A stretch of DNA of 64,000 nucleotides from Yamagishiella unicocca. Its lineage: Eukaryota > Chlorophyta > Chlorophyceae > Chlamydomonadales > Volvocaceae. The notes under the pieces were generated by a model. That model had not been told where the DNA came from. It made no database searches and saw only the letters and a list, made by a program, of their open reading frames with translations. The stretch covers positions 62,001 to 126,000 of the forward strand of contig BDSL01000143.1 of the NCBI GenBank assembly GCA_003116995.1. Reading direction: 5' to 3'. Shown here piece after piece: positions 31,046-43,400 of this stretch; within the stretch, counting starts at the first letter, position 1, and the number at the start of each line of letters is the position of its first letter. The position numbers and the translations under genes were made by a program.

Positions 31046-33665
31046 GGATGGGACTGGGCCTGAGGCTGAGGGGTGGTGCAGCGGACTGCCATCCGGCCGG
31101 GCGGGACGGCGCAAGGGGGAGAAATGTCAGTATTATGCGGTTACGGGCAGCAATCTGCCTTGGTCTGTGATTTAGCCCTTTGGGTTTAGCAGTTGGAGTT
31201 CCCTGCCGTGATCCCTGCCGTCGATGGTGTGTAGGGTATGGGCGGGGAGGGGCGGGGAGGGTGCCCATGGGTCGCGGCGGATGGCATGCGTGCACAGGCA
31301 GCAAAGGACAGCGCTGTCGCACTGCGGCTGCGTTGCGGGGCTGTGTGGGTGGTGGGTGGTGGGTGCTGCGGCGCCGCCAGATCCCCCCGGCCGGCTGGGT
31401 GCGTGATGGGGTTGGTCTTCGCCGGCTTCAGTCGTGGCGCGTAGGTCGGTGTGGGAGGCGTGACACGGGCCTTGGCCGCTACCAGTGGGGCGGTGATGAC
31501 GGTGATGACGGTGACGGCGGTGATGACGGTGATGACGGTCGTGGAGCTGGATGCCTCGGAGGTGGCGGGGCGGCTGGCGCCGCAGGGTCGCAGTCGCGAG
31601 CTAAGGGGGCCCGCCTTCTCTTCCTCTCCTCCTCCTCCTCCTTCTTGTTCTTGTCCTCGTCCTCGTTGGTTTTCCTCGTCCTCGTCCTCGTCCTCCTCTT
31701 CCTCCTCCTCCTCCTTTCGCAGGACGGCGAAGCGGCGGGCCCGCTGTTTGATTTCCGCTCTCTTCCCCTGCGCCGCAACGCGCAGCTGCGCATGCGGGTC
31801 GCAGAACGCACGGGGTGCAGAACGCACGACTACACCAGCCCGGTGCCGAACATGCACAGCGACCCAAACTGGCTATATATGTCTAATGTTGCCGCGAGGG
31901 CGACGTCCCGGTCCCGCGTTGCCGTCCACTAGCGGCGTGTGGTGCAGCGTGGGTGCTTTTTCCCGCACGAGTGGGTTGCGAGGAGGATGAGCAGCCGTGT
32001 TGCATGTCTCGGTGTGCTGGGGTAACTGTGCGTTATCGGTCCTGGAGGAGTGATAAGAGTCCATGCTAATCCAAACCATGGTGCATGTGCCGAGCTTGGG
32101 CGCTAGCGAGGTGGCGGGTTCCGGCCGCGACATGCGCTACGAGACCCTGACTGTACGAGCTTCCTGACATGGGCGCGGCTGGCGCTTCTACGTCCAGCGC
32201 TCTGAAGCTATTTGCCAACTAATTATGAATTCAGTGAATCCCTTTTTGGCATTAGAACGGGGGGGGTCAATGACACACCAGCCGTTTATGTTCTCCAGTA
32301 CTGGGCCTCGAGTACTGACCGCTGTGCTCCGTGTACTGGGCCGGATGGTGATGGCGCTTAGGTGGATGTAATTAAGCGGAACGGGCGGAGGCGCCGCGGA
32401 GGATGTGGGGGGCGGCTCGGCACATCGATGGCATTCTTAATGGGGGGGCTTCGACGTGGGTCTGGGTCCATTGGCGGCATGGCCCCTGCACTGCCGGTGC
32501 GGTCCGGCACGAATCAAGCTGCCAGGAACCGAAGACGGGCAACAACGCGGCTGCGCCATCTAGGCGTGGCTGCTGTCCGAGCCCTGCCAAAAGACTTGTA
32601 TGCTGGGTGCTGGAAGGTGGTGATTTGCAAATATCTGTACTGGTGCTCTGCGCAATGTGCACAGGGGTCGCCCGGCCTGAGGACTGCCTGGCTGTACGCC
32701 TCGGGCGGCGATGGCGGCGATACACCTAACCATGCGTGATCAATGTCGGCATGAGGCTGGGCTGTGAGAGGTCCTATAATAATAATTATGCGTCGTTGCG
32801 AGTCGTGATTGTGGTGATGCCGGCGGTGTGGAGGTGCTGAACTTCCTGTGTGGAGGCTTCAAGGCACACACCACTGAAAAGCATAGCTGAGGACCAACGA
32901 AGCTGTCCGTACCTAAAGACCCGGCATGACAGGGGATGTAACAGTCGTGCCGTGCCTGTGACCCAAGTGCCCACCTCGGTGCCGGGTGGAGTGAAGTGAA
33001 TGTTTCCAGTCGCTAATTCTGCCTCTCGTTCAAATAAATGCCGCGGCAGCGTCCAGCTGCCGCCGTCCCTCTAGGTGCGGCTGCCCAAGCATCGTAGCGT
33101 CCTTTGTTTTAATCAATGGTTGCAAGATCCAGACTCCGAAGGGTGGGGTTTGGTAAAGAATGAGATGCGATGCAAAGCTGACGTTCCGGCCTGGCCGGGG
33201 GACGTAACTCCATAAGGCTAGGGCGCCCCGCAGCTGAATTGCTGTAAAACTGCTCGATACTGGCGAGGGCCGCGGGTTGCAAGTGCGCTGGGCAGTTCAT
33301 TTGGTATTCGCAGGGAGAGCTGGGCATCGGCCCTAGCTGGCGTGTTGCGGCTCTCCGCCTTCTCTGCACGACCAGGCCGGGATGAAAAATGAAGGTTGTA
33401 GAGCGGCGGAAGTCGGAACGGAAACAATTATATATCGGTATTGGACGCACTACCTCTCGCGTACAGTGGGTGGAGTAATGGTTAAGTTGTTTGCGCAGTG
33501 CCGTATACGGCGTCCGTGCTCCGAAGCTCCACAAAAGCCGTTGGGAGGACTTCCGTCCGCCGCCACAAGGTTGACTTACGTTTCTGTTAACACGTCCATG
33601 CTCAACCAACCCATGGCATAGCCGAAAGCGGACGCTTTTGCTTAGGCCCTTGTTTGGACGCCAGG
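31046..33665. other. Kinase 3' flank and CK2 5' flank; simple repeats, no gene
   Basis: Contains a GGTGATGAC-type minisatellite (about 31488-31545) and a pyrimidine-rich TCCTCC/TCCTCG tract (about 31616-31722). The first TGTAA after the kinase stop is at 32367-32371, so the 3' UTR may be long. The acidic and arginine-rich frames here are products of the simple repeats. No RNA gene seen. Confidence 0.5.
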
Positions 33666-36433
33666 ATGGCACCTCCGAAGCGCTATCCGAAATCCAACAG
33701 GCGAAAGGATGGACTTAGGCTTGTAGCCCGGGACCATGCTACGGTTTTGCTTTGCAAACCGGCCGCATACTATGACGACAGTCTTAACGTCAGCTGGGGC
33801 AGTCAGGACCAGTATGAGGTTATCAAGCAGCTAGGGAAGGGCAAATATGGAGAAGTTTACGAGGGAATTAACTTACGACTGACGGCCCGGGACAAGGACC
33901 GGGTCTGCGTCTTAAAAGTCATGCGCCCGGTCAAGGAGCACCGGCTGCGGCGCGAGGTCAAGATTCTGCAGCATGTGTCTGGTGGACCCAACATTGTGCG
34001 GCTGCTGGACGTCGTCCGAGACCCGGAGACGAAGACGCCAAGCTTTGTGTTCGACTTCGTTGACGCCATGCCTTTCAAGGAGCTGCAGGCAGCCGTTACA
34101 GACCTTGACGTTCGCTATTATATTTTCCAGCTGGTAATAGCGCTCGACTTCTGCCATTCCCGCGGTATCATGCACCGCGACGTCAAGGTGCGGTGGTTCT
34201 GTTGGTACCATATCTGCCGTAGCGGTAGCACGCGCGTTCCGAGTAACGGTCGACCAGTGCAGCTGCGAGCCCAGGGGGTTGGTGCCTGCGAGTGGGAGGA
34301 TGAGGGAACGGTGAGGGGCTGGTCGTTCCGGGCCTGTCGGAAGCCCGTCCCAACGCGCTGCGCTTGCCATCCCACCGCCAGGGGGTGCTGTCGTACACCT
34401 CATTCACCAACGCCGAGTGGCGAAAATGATGTCCCTGCCAATGCAAATCAGGCTTAGGGCTATGCCGTCGCCCATGATGCCAACGGCCTGAAAACCCCCT
34501 CCATCTGTCCCCAACCAACCCAACCCATTCCGCACCCCCCCCCTAGCCCGCCTCACGCCAACCCGCCTGCGCCCACCCACCCACCCACCCACCCACCCAC
34601 CGACCCACCCACCCCGCACACCTCTCCAACCCGCCGTGCAGCCGGGGAACGTGCTGATCGACCACGCAAAACGCGAGCTCAAACTCATCGACTGGGGCCT
34701 CGCCGACTTCTACCAGCCCGGCAAGGAGTACCCGGTCCGCGTCGCCACGCGGTTCTACAAGGGTCCGGAGCTGCTGGTGGACATCAAGGACTACACCTAC
34801 TCGCTGGACGTGTGGGGGGTGGGCTGCATGATGGCCGCGCTGGTGTTCAAGAAGCCCGTGTTCTTCCGCGGGGAAGACGAGTTCGACCAGCTGGTCAAGG
34901 TGGTGCGGGTGCTGGGCACGGACGGGCTGTACGCCTACTGCGATAAGTACGGCGTGGACATCGACCCGCGGCTGGCGCAGCTGTGCGGCTACAGGTGGGG
35001 CGATGGGAGGTTTCGAGGAAGACACGTGGGTGCCATGGGAGGGAGGAGGCGGGGCCGGGGAGGTGAGGCCTGGGCCGGGGAGGTGAGGCCTGGGCCGGGG
35101 AGGCGTTGGTGGCGGGGGAGGGGGGAAGGGGTTCGGTGTGATGCATCGCGAGTAGCGAAAGCGGACCTACGGGGGAGGGCGCCAGCGGGGTGGTCCGGGG
35201 CGCCAGCGGAGCACTGGGTGCGGGTAGCGGGGTGCGGTGTCGGGCCGCCAGGGGAGCACTGGGCTTCGCACATCGACGTCTTAACGCGGAGTGGGTTTGT
35301 GGCGCGGCGCGGCCCTCGTGCTGCTCCCTGGGCGGGTGGCGGGGTGCGGTGACGGGCATGGAGTCCGGCCTGGTCCGCGCGGCGCGCAGACGGAAGGGCT
35401 GCCGCGCAAGGCATGGAGCGATGAGGCAGCCCGGCCTGGCTCCCCGCGCCGCTGCCTGCCTCTCCAGGGCTACACGTTACCCTGGGCACCCTTGCTCGGG
35501 CGCCTAGCAAAGTGTCTCGGCCGATCACGTCCGGTAGCGTGTGAGTTTCTAAGCCTTGACACATTGTCGTGTGCCTGTGCCCACGTTCCCTCAGGCCGCG
35601 GGTGGCCTGGCGGAAGTTCGTAAACGTGGAAAACGGCCACCTGGTCTCGCCCGAGGCCTTTGACCTCCTGGACCGGTTTCTGAAGTACGACCACCACGAG
35701 CGGCTCACCTGCCAGGAGGCGCTCCAGGTGCGGCTCATGCAGGGGGCCGGGCGGGGCGCGCCGCTGGCCGGGGGGGCCGCGCCACTGGCCGGGACGCGCC
35801 ACTGGCCGGGACGCGCCACTGGCCGGGACGCGCCACTGGCCGGGACGCGCCACTGGCCGGGACGCGCACTGGCCGGGACGCGCCACTGGCCGGGGCCCGT
35901 GCACGTGCGGGTCGCAGAGCGGTATCCCCCTCGCGATTGGCACCACTCACAGCCTGCTGGCGAGGAGCCGACAGCCGCGACCTGGTCAGGAGGGGTGGCA
36001 TGGCGTGGCAGTGGGGCAGGCGCTGGTCCGCGGCGGGGAGGGTCGCGGCTGATTTTGCAGGGGCACGGGTGCCGGCACACGTGTTCCTCGAAGCTGGGCG
36101 GTGGGCGGCAGTCCACGTGTAGTGGGAGCGCGTGTCGCACCTCATGCATGCCTCTGCATCCACCCCTTGGCCCCTCACCATGCGCCCTCCGGACCCCTCC
36201 TCCGCCCGGTCCCCCGTCCCCAGCATCCCTACTTCGACCCGGTGCGGGAGGGCCTGCCCGGCTTCAAGCCGCTGCCGGAGCCCATGGCGCAGATGATGGC
36301 TGCGCTGGAGGCGCGGCGGCGACAGCAGGAGCAGGGGGCGGGGGACGACGGTGACAGCAGCGGGGGGGCGCCGCCGCGGGGGCAGGCTGCTGCGGCGCCG
36401 GCGGCGCCGCAGGAGGCCATGGCGGTGGCCTAG
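33666..36433 (+). CDS. CKA: Casein kinase 2 catalytic (alpha) subunit, divergent
   Basis: Four phase-matched exons: 33666-34187, 34642-34994, 35595-35727, 36224-36433; 405 residues. Kinase domain about 50-345: [11 protein letters not shown], Lys84 in CVLKV, Glu97 in RREVKIL, HRDVKPGNVLID, the CK2-specific DWG (191-193) in place of [67 protein letters not shown] and HPYFDPV. CK2 phosphorylates acidic Ser/Thr sites in nucleus, cytosol and cilia. Two departures: the Lys-rich stretch after the ATP lysine (KKKK in animal CK2-alpha) is KEHRLRR, and HRDVKPHN has Gly for His. The tail is Gln/Gly/Ala-rich and longer than usual. The ATG at 33666 is the first in frame. Confidence 0.95.
34995..35035 (+). 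repeat. Partial family A repeat at CK2 intron 2 start
   Basis: GAGGTTTCGAGGAAGACACG, then TGGGTGCC, at about 35006-35034, only 12-15 nt after the 5' splice site. Only the left part of the family is present. Simple GGCCGGGGAGGTGAGGCCTG repeats follow. Confidence 0.6.
35762..35895. repeat. 17-bp minisatellite in CK2 intron 3
   Basis: About seven head-to-tail copies of ACTGGCCGGGACGCGCC with small length changes, lying just after the 5' splice site at 35727. Confidence 0.9.
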
Positions 36434-36776
36434 GCTGGCCGTGTGGCGACGACGCGCTGAAGGGCTATCAATGGCGACGACGCGCTGTCCGGGTACTAGC
36501 AAGCAGCAACCTAGGCTGCTGAAGGGTTTCTGGCAGGGGGGTGCTGTCCTCGAACCCCAAGCTCTCCTCGTGGCTTTTGCCTTGCCAGTGTGCCTGCGGG
36601 ACGGAAGTCCCCCTGTGTTGGCGCGTCCGGTACCCCGCTGTGAACCACCAGGCTATTGGACGAAGAGCGCGCAGCGAAGCCGAAAGCGAAAACGGAAACG
36701 AATGAAACGGCCTAGAGCAGGAAGGGAGGCGACAGTTGTGTGGGCGGTGGGGGGAGAGCACTGCGATGCAGGCGAA

Positions 36777-36781
36777 TGTAA
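36777..36781 (+). promoter_or_regulatory. Putative poly(A) signal TGTAA for CK2 alpha
   Basis: First TGTAA after the CK2 stop, about 345 nt downstream. Confidence 0.4.
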
Positions 36782-38672
36782 CATAATTGTCTCCCAGCTC
36801 GCCGCAAGCACTGCACCGGAGGTGCAACGCGCGTTGCCAGCTGCAAGGGCAGATGTGTGGGTCCGTGGCGTGATGAGTTTTGATGGTGCGCCGTTTGTTG
36901 TTTTGTCAGGGCCTTGCGGCGTCGTGGATTGCGCTCGCCCGCCGCGCGCAGTGGCCGCCCGCGAGGTCGCGGCCCTGCCCCTCTCCCCTTGGTCTTGTCT
37001 CGACCCAAAGACGCACGTGGAGGGGCGGAGTGAAAAGTACGTCGCTGCGCGTGTGCGTATGGGGGGTACTGTGCTCGTCGCCCGACCCGGGGGCCAGTGC
37101 TGGTTCTGCCGCGCGACATGTGACGGGGCCAGCCAGCAGTGCTACACGGTGTGGTGTCATGTGGTGTGGTGTGGTGCTGCTCGGCCAAGCCCACTGCTGC
37201 GGGGTCGCGGGCGCTGCGCAGGTGCCCGGCCGCAGCAGCCGCCCTCTCTGCAGGAGCCAGGAGGTGTGCGGCCCACGTCGGGGTGCGGTGGCTCCCGGCC
37301 CGTGAGCCGGTGCGATTGGCACGGCACCCGCGCCGCGCTGTCAGCCCTGCGGCTGATCGCCAGTCGCTGTAAACCTCGTCAGACGCAACTTAGCTGACTG
37401 TTTGTTTGCCACTCTTCCTTGGCGGTTCTTTGTGTGTGTGTCGAGGGATAGTGGTGTTGGTGTGGTTTGGTTTGGTTTGCTGTGGTTTGATACGCGGTTC
37501 GTGGCTCTCTCTGGACCTGCTCTCCCTTCCCTCATCTATTTTCTTCCTCCGCGCGGTCGACGCCATTGGCTGTGAACGCATCTGTGTGTGACTGTCGGGG
37601 TCGCTGGCACGAGGGAGGAGGAAGGTTGCCGGGCGGGCGCTCGAGGCTGGGGTGCGTGTGCCGCATGGAGCAGCGTTGCGGCTCTCGGTTGGACGAGCAC
37701 CCACCCCCTACCGCCCAGCCCCCGTCCCCAACTTCCCGGCCCCCACCTCCCGATCCGTGGCACGGTCGTGCGGTGCATCTTTTTAGCTGGCTTCAGAACT
37801 GGAGACTGTGCCGTTGGTGGGCACGGCGGGTGTGGTTCCGGAGCGATCTCGGACGATTCCCGTCTGGTTCCCGCGCATATGACGTTCGCGCATTCGCCAC
37901 CGCCGTCGGATGCCGCCTGGTATAAATGATGCTGCGCCACAGCAAGGGAAGGAATGTGGTTGCGGACTGTGGTTCTTACTTGCCTCCTAACGGGCTGGAG
38001 TTGCCGTGTGGGTACAAGTGGTACGTCACACGGCCTTTTGACGCGGCCTGCGCTGTGAGCCTGCCATGCCCCGTTACTCCTCGTCGCTCATCTCCGGTCG
38101 TGTACACTCCTCCCCTCCCCTGGAGCCTCCCCCGGTGGCAGTGCGAAAGCCTCGTCGTCACCGGGAACAACAAGGTCCGAGTTGGTTTGAAGCCTCACGG
38201 CCGCGAGTCTCGTATGGAGGCGGGAAGGGCCCAGGGGGTCGTGCGATGGTTTTCATGGAGTATTGGAAACGGGTGGCGTTTCGCGGGGGGCTACCGGTAA
38301 CGCTACCTCTGTTGACAGGTTACTACTACTGATCAAGGGTCTTCCGACACCCGATGCTGCGGTTCGGATTTGTGAGTTGGACTTTTAAGTTGCGAATCAA
38401 CCGAACTCGCCCTGGTCGCTCCCCTTCCGACACCCCCAGCATCCCCCATGTACCGACGTGCGTGCTAGGGAGCGGTTGCTCTAGCGAGCGAGCCTCACGT
38501 CACGGCGCCAGAGCATCATGGACGCGAAGCAACAAGCTGGCACACAGGCCTTTCGCCACACCAGCAATCGTACTGCTCCTTCTTTCCAAACGCGCGCCTT
38601 GCTAGCTGCTACAGCCCACAGGGCATTCGGTTCCTTCAGTCGGGGCTGGTGGTGGGTTTTCCATACTCCAGT

Positions 38673-38677
38673 TTACA
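38673..38677 (-). promoter_or_regulatory. Putative poly(A) signal TGTAA for the TGS1 fusion gene
   Basis: TTACA on plus, 199 nt past the minus-strand stop codon at 38876. Confidence 0.45.
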
Positions 38678-38875
38678 CTGTATCGACCGCCCAAACGTGC
38701 TCCCACGTTCCAGCTGTACACGGCTGAATGCGACGAGCCCTTGCCGATCATTTCCTCCTCCTTTCAAAACTTTCAACGCTGGAAGCTCATCGAGCAGTTC
38801 AACAAACACCGCTTCTGATGCGGCCCCCCGATGGGTGCGGTCTGGGCTGCTGCCGGACACCAGGAGCGAGGCGCC

Positions 38876-41800
38876 CTAGTCGCACACCACCCGGTAAGCC
38901 AGGCCCAACTCCGTGCAGCTGGCACGCAGGGCAGCTCGGAACGCGGGTCCCAGGGCAGCGCACGTCAGGCAGCCTGCTGCACTGGCGCCGCAGCCACCCC
39001 GCCGCCGGCTCCCATGTCCATGCGGTGCTCCTCCCCCCCAGCCGCTGTGCTCACTGCCGCCATCGTCCGCCTCCTCCCCCTCCTCCCCCTCCTCGTCCGC
39101 CTCCTCCCCCTCCTCGTCCGCCTCCTCCCCCTCCTCGTCCCCCTCCTCCAAGCTGCACCCTTCCTCGGCTACCCGCGCACCCTCGCTTAGACTCCCCCCC
39201 ACCGGGACGTCCTCAACGCTCGCAACGTTCATCGCCGCGCCCGGTACAGCGGTCGTGCTCAACGCCGCCGCCGCCGCCGCAGGCGCCGCCGCATGCTCCT
39301 CCCCGGCCGCGGCCCCCAGGTCAGGAGTACGAACGGACTTGTACGGCAACAACAAGAATACGACCATGGCCGAGCGACCCAGCGTCACCTCCGCACCCAG
39401 CAGCCGGGGACCGCAACCGCAGCAGGCCTGCGCGCCGGCGGTGTGAGCTCCAGGGGGGGCGACGCCGTCGCCGGCGGCGCCGTCGCCGCCGCCGACGCCA
39501 CCCTTGCCGCCCTTGCTCCGAAGCCGCGCCGCCACCAGCTGCCGTACACGCGCCTGCATCGCGCGCAGCTCGGCGTCGGCCCTGCTGGGCAGCTTCAGCG
39601 CGACCATGCCCGCGCCGCCGCCCGCCAGCAGCTCCGAGACCATGTACGACAACGGCACCCGCCCCAACGTGAACGCGGCGTCGCCGTACTCCACCTCACC
39701 GCACGCGTTGCCGCCAGTGCCGCCGGTCGCCTCACCGTCAGAGGCCACAAGCCGGAGGTCTGCTCCTCCGCTAGCCCGTCCCCCTCCCCCTCCTCCCCCT
39801 CCTCCCCCTCCTCCTCGTCCTCCTCCTCCTGCTCCTCTTCCTGCTGCCGCCGCGCCGCAGTACTGCGGCCCACCCCAGGGCGGGTCCATGAACACAATAT
39901 CCTGCCGCAGAGACGCCACCAGCTGCGTGAAGTCGCCGCAGAGCACCTCCAGGTCGCCAAGCACGCCGGCGTCGGTGTTGTGGACCCGTGGGTCGGCAGC
40001 GTTGTCGGCAGCACCGGCCGTCGAGCCCGCGGGTGCGGTGCCAGTCGGGCCGGGCGGGGTGTCCGCCGAGGGGCGGGCCCCGGAACCTCCGGCAGCCGCG
40101 TGCGGCGCACTCGCGTGCGGGCCCCGGCGGAATGCAGCCCAGGTGCGAACCAGCGCGGCATTGTGGCTGCGGGGGGGGGGAGCGGCCGGGGAGGGGGTAT
40201 TGGCGGAGAGGACCCGTGGGTGTCGGTACTGAATAGGAAAACCCGGGGAAGGGGGGGTAAGGGCACGGCGCGCGGGGGGGTCGTTGCCGGGGTCGCGGCA
40301 AGTGCGCATGCGAGGAGCTGCAAAGAGCATCCGGGGCCCTGCTCCGGCAGCAGCCACCATCTACCCGCGCACCTGCCCGTTCAATCTCGGTCCACACACG
40401 GTATATCATCCCCCTCCCCCGCGTCATCATCCCGCTCCGGAGCAAGTGCCCCTTCAAGGTGCACCGCAAACCCCTCTGGACCCCGAACCAGCGGGCCCCA
40501 GAAGGCCGGCCCTGCCCCCACCTCAGGTCCGCCGCCCTGTCCGCGTCCAGCTCCACCGCCACCACCCGCCGGAACCTCCGCGCGAACGACAGCGTGTTGC
40601 CTCCGCAGCACGCCGTGCCGTCAGTCACCCTGAACGGCAGCAGCGGCACCTGGCCACATGCCGCTGCCGGAACCGCCGCCGCCACCGCGGGCCCCTCCTC
40701 CAGCTGCCCCGGCTGCCCGCCCTTCTGGGGCGGAACATCTCCTGCCTGCTCTAGCTGCGGCTGCTGCGTCGTTGGCCCTGAGACCTGCTGCTGCTGCTGC
40801 TGGTGTCGCTGGTGTTGCTGGTGTTGCTGGTGTGCAGGGTTGTCCCTATGGCGGGGCGCGGGTTGCGCCGGCCCCTCCGGTCCCATCAGCCGCTCCGCCA
40901 GCCCCGCCAGCAGCTCCGTCATCTTGTCCGCTGTGGCCTGGTCGGTGGCCGAGTAGGCGGCGGTGCTGTCCACACGCATGGCCGAGCGTACGACGTACGG
41001 CAGGTAGGGGAAGATGGTGTCGAGGCGCCCGGAGGAGTACGACACGGTCAGCGGGGCGCCGCCTAGGCGCTGCGGGAGGGGGGCCATCAGGCGATGGTGT
41101 TGGGCGGGGTGGGGGGGGGGGGAGGAGAGGGGCCGGTTTGGGCGGTCGTACGAGGCATTAGTTATCGGGCGACGGGCGCGTTGGTTCGTCCCTTTCCCGC
41201 CATGAGTACCGTCACTTGCGTGTGGGGCTCACCCCTCTGTGCGGCACCGCTCCGGCCGAATCCGGCCGGCCAAGTCACGGCCAAGTCACGGTGGTGGAGG
41301 GGCGTAGGGGGCGAAAGGCACTGTGCAACCACCATTGTGCAATCAAGTATGCAGGGGTACCGGTGTACACGTTCCGTTGCCCGTGCGCCCCCCCCCAGCG
41401 CAGGTTTGCCGGTCGTCCATCCCATTGCTCCAGCATGCGCCCGCATCCTCGCTGTCCGCCGACCATGCGCCCACTATCTTGCCGTTAATTCGTGTCACCG
41501 GTCTCACACCACCCGCCCAGCGCACCAGCACTCCGTCCAGCTGCTTCACTGCGGCCGTCGCCGCCGCCTCTGCGCCCGAGCCCACCAGCGTCACCCGGGC
41601 CCAGCCGTGGGAGCCGCCGCTGCGGGTCCGCGACACCCCCACTGCGCGGCAGCGGGGTGGACACGGGGGTTCGGGGAATCGAATCGCGGCGGCGTATCAA
41701 ATCAACACCAACCTGGTGTGACAAACAAGACGCCCCCTCCCTCGCAACGAGAGCGCCACCCGTCCTGAGGACCCACCAACGGGCCCCGCGGCAGGTGAGC

Positions 41801-43400
41801 CCTCCACACCACCTGCCCAAGCAGCTGGGCAGTGACAGGACGCCGTAACCCTGGCCCCTCCCTGCAGGCAAGCCCTCCCTGCAGGCCAGCCCTCCCTAGA
41901 TCGCCTCAGCCGCCTCGCTCCCCTCCGAAACCACCGCCCACCTCCCTGGCAACCAAAGGGCGCAAACGCCGCCGCCAGCTCCGATTGCACCGCTGATGCC
42001 CTGACGGCAGCCGGAATGTCGCCCACCAGCAGCACCACACGGCCGCCGCCTCCCCCTCCGTCCTCCTCCTCCTTCCCCCCCTCCTCAACCCCCTCGCCGT
42101 CGGCCGCCTCTGCCCCCGCGTCCACGTCATCATTGTCGTACACCGGCCCCCACGGACCGCCGCGCCGCTTCCGCCCCTCCTGCCCCCTCTCCGGCTGCTG
42201 GTGCTGGTGCTGGTGCTGGTGCTGGTGCTGCGATGTGGGTGCCGCCCAAGCAACCAGCTGCTGTCCGGCGCCCGCCTGGAACCTGCGGGCGACCTCCCGC
42301 TTCAGCTCGTCCAGGCTGTAGTGCCCCTGGCCGCAGTAGCAGGGGCGACCCAGCTGCAGCAGGTGGCGCAGGTGGGGAACGCAGGGGCGGGGGGGAGGGG
42401 CCGCCGAAGGCGCAGGCTGCCCCGGCCCCTCGGCTGCCGTACAGCCTTCAGCGCTCCTGCCGCCGCCGTCGCTGCCGCGGCTGCCGGCGGTGGCGCAGGT
42501 GGCGGCGGTGAGTGCCGCCAGCAGCGCGGCCACTGCCGAGGCGGTACTGCCCCGGGCCGCAACCTCATCGGGCCACAGGTGCAGCTTGCGGCACCACTGG
42601 GGGCCCGCCGCCGCCGCCGGCTCCGCCGCCGCCGCGGCTGACGCCGGCGGCTCCGCCGCCGCACCTGCCGCCCTTGTTGCGACAGCGACAGCGGCACCGG
42701 GGAGGGCACCCGCTGCTGCGGCTCGCACCGCCCCGCACGCTGCCACCAGCGCCGGCAGGCTCAGGCCAGGTAGCCGCAGGCTCGGCCTGCCGCCACAGCC
42801 CTTTGCGGTTCCTCCACTGCTGCCGTCCGCAGCCCCGCCAGCGGCTGGGGCTGCCGCCCCGGCCGCGGCCTCGGCGGCGGCCGGCAGCAAGTGAGCGAGG
42901 CAGGGGTGTACGGCCAGGCAGAAGGTGCCGGCGGCGACCTCCCTGGAGCCCACCTCAGTGCGCATCGCAACGCCGCGGTTCTCCCAGGCGTTGTACTTGG
43001 CGCCCGGGGTCAGCCGGGGGCAGGAGTCGATGGTGGTGCGGAGGCCGGAGGCCTCCAGCGCGGCTTGCGCCGAGGCACAGACGCGCAGCAGCGACTCCCG
43101 ATCGATGACGGTTCCGCCACTGTCGCTGCGGTTGTTTTCAAATGGAGCGATCGGCGCCGCGGCGCCCTGCTCGGTGGGGCCATTTGCGGCGATGAAGGCC
43201 TTCCGGGCGGGCTTCCGGCCGCCGGCGCCCGCCGGCACCACGGGGATGATCACGACATCGGTTGTGTCTGCGACTTGGCACTCGAGCGCAGTTCGGCAGG
43301 GCCGCCCCTCGAGGTGCCGCCAGCAGATGCAGTCGTGCACCCGCACCGTCTCGCCGGCGCCCGTTCGAAAGCTTAATCCTCGCAACTCGTCGGCGGCCAT
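38876..43400 (-). CDS. TGS1: TGS1-type RNA cap guanine-N2 methyltransferase fused to ProRS-like anticodon-binding and RRM-like domains
   Basis: Four phase-matched exons: 43400-41942, 41641-41508, 41069-40522, 40166-38876; 1,143 residues. Residues about 45-160 look like the prolyl-tRNA synthetase anticodon-binding fold: VVIIPVV, ESLLRVCASAQAALEASG, TIDSCPRLTPGAKYNAWE, NRGVAMRTEVGSREVAAG. Residues about 460-530 look RRM-like (VVLLVGDIP, AAAFAPFG, HGWARVTLVG, TAAVKQLDGVLV). The C-terminal part is a SAM methyltransferase: VTDGTACCGGNTLSF (about 678), VVAVELDADRAADLSHNA, LEVLCGDF, then DIVFMDPPWGGPQY (about 806), the TGS1 motif IV. TGS1 turns m7G caps of sn/snoRNAs into trimethylguanosine. The joint between N- and C-terminal parts rests on a clean GTGAGAC donor and matching phase, and no TGTAA lies between them. 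Gly-, Gln/His- and Glu-rich low-complexity stretches interrupt the domains. Confidence 0.82.

Larger units (their letters stand above)
36434..38875. other. Convergent intergenic region CK2/TGS1, no gene seen
   Basis: Likely holds both 3' UTRs. Open frames here show no domain and shift between strands. GTGT-rich and GGTTTG-rich patches occur near 37430-37500. TGTAA signals for the two flanking genes are listed separately. Confidence 0.5.

Noticed and set aside
31186..31857. Frame with long acidic and arginine tracts downstream of the kinase
   Set aside because: The tracts come from TCCTCC/TCGTCC simple repeats; no other coding evidence.
33109..33672. 187-codon minus-strand frame upstream of CK2
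   Set aside because: It overlaps the CK2 start region, has no domain or splice partner, and mixed composition typical of non-coding DNA.
35569..36354. 261-codon plus frame covering CK2 exon 3 and intron 3
   Set aside because: Only its first part is CK2; the repeated RHWPGR pattern is the 17-bp minisatellite read through the intron.
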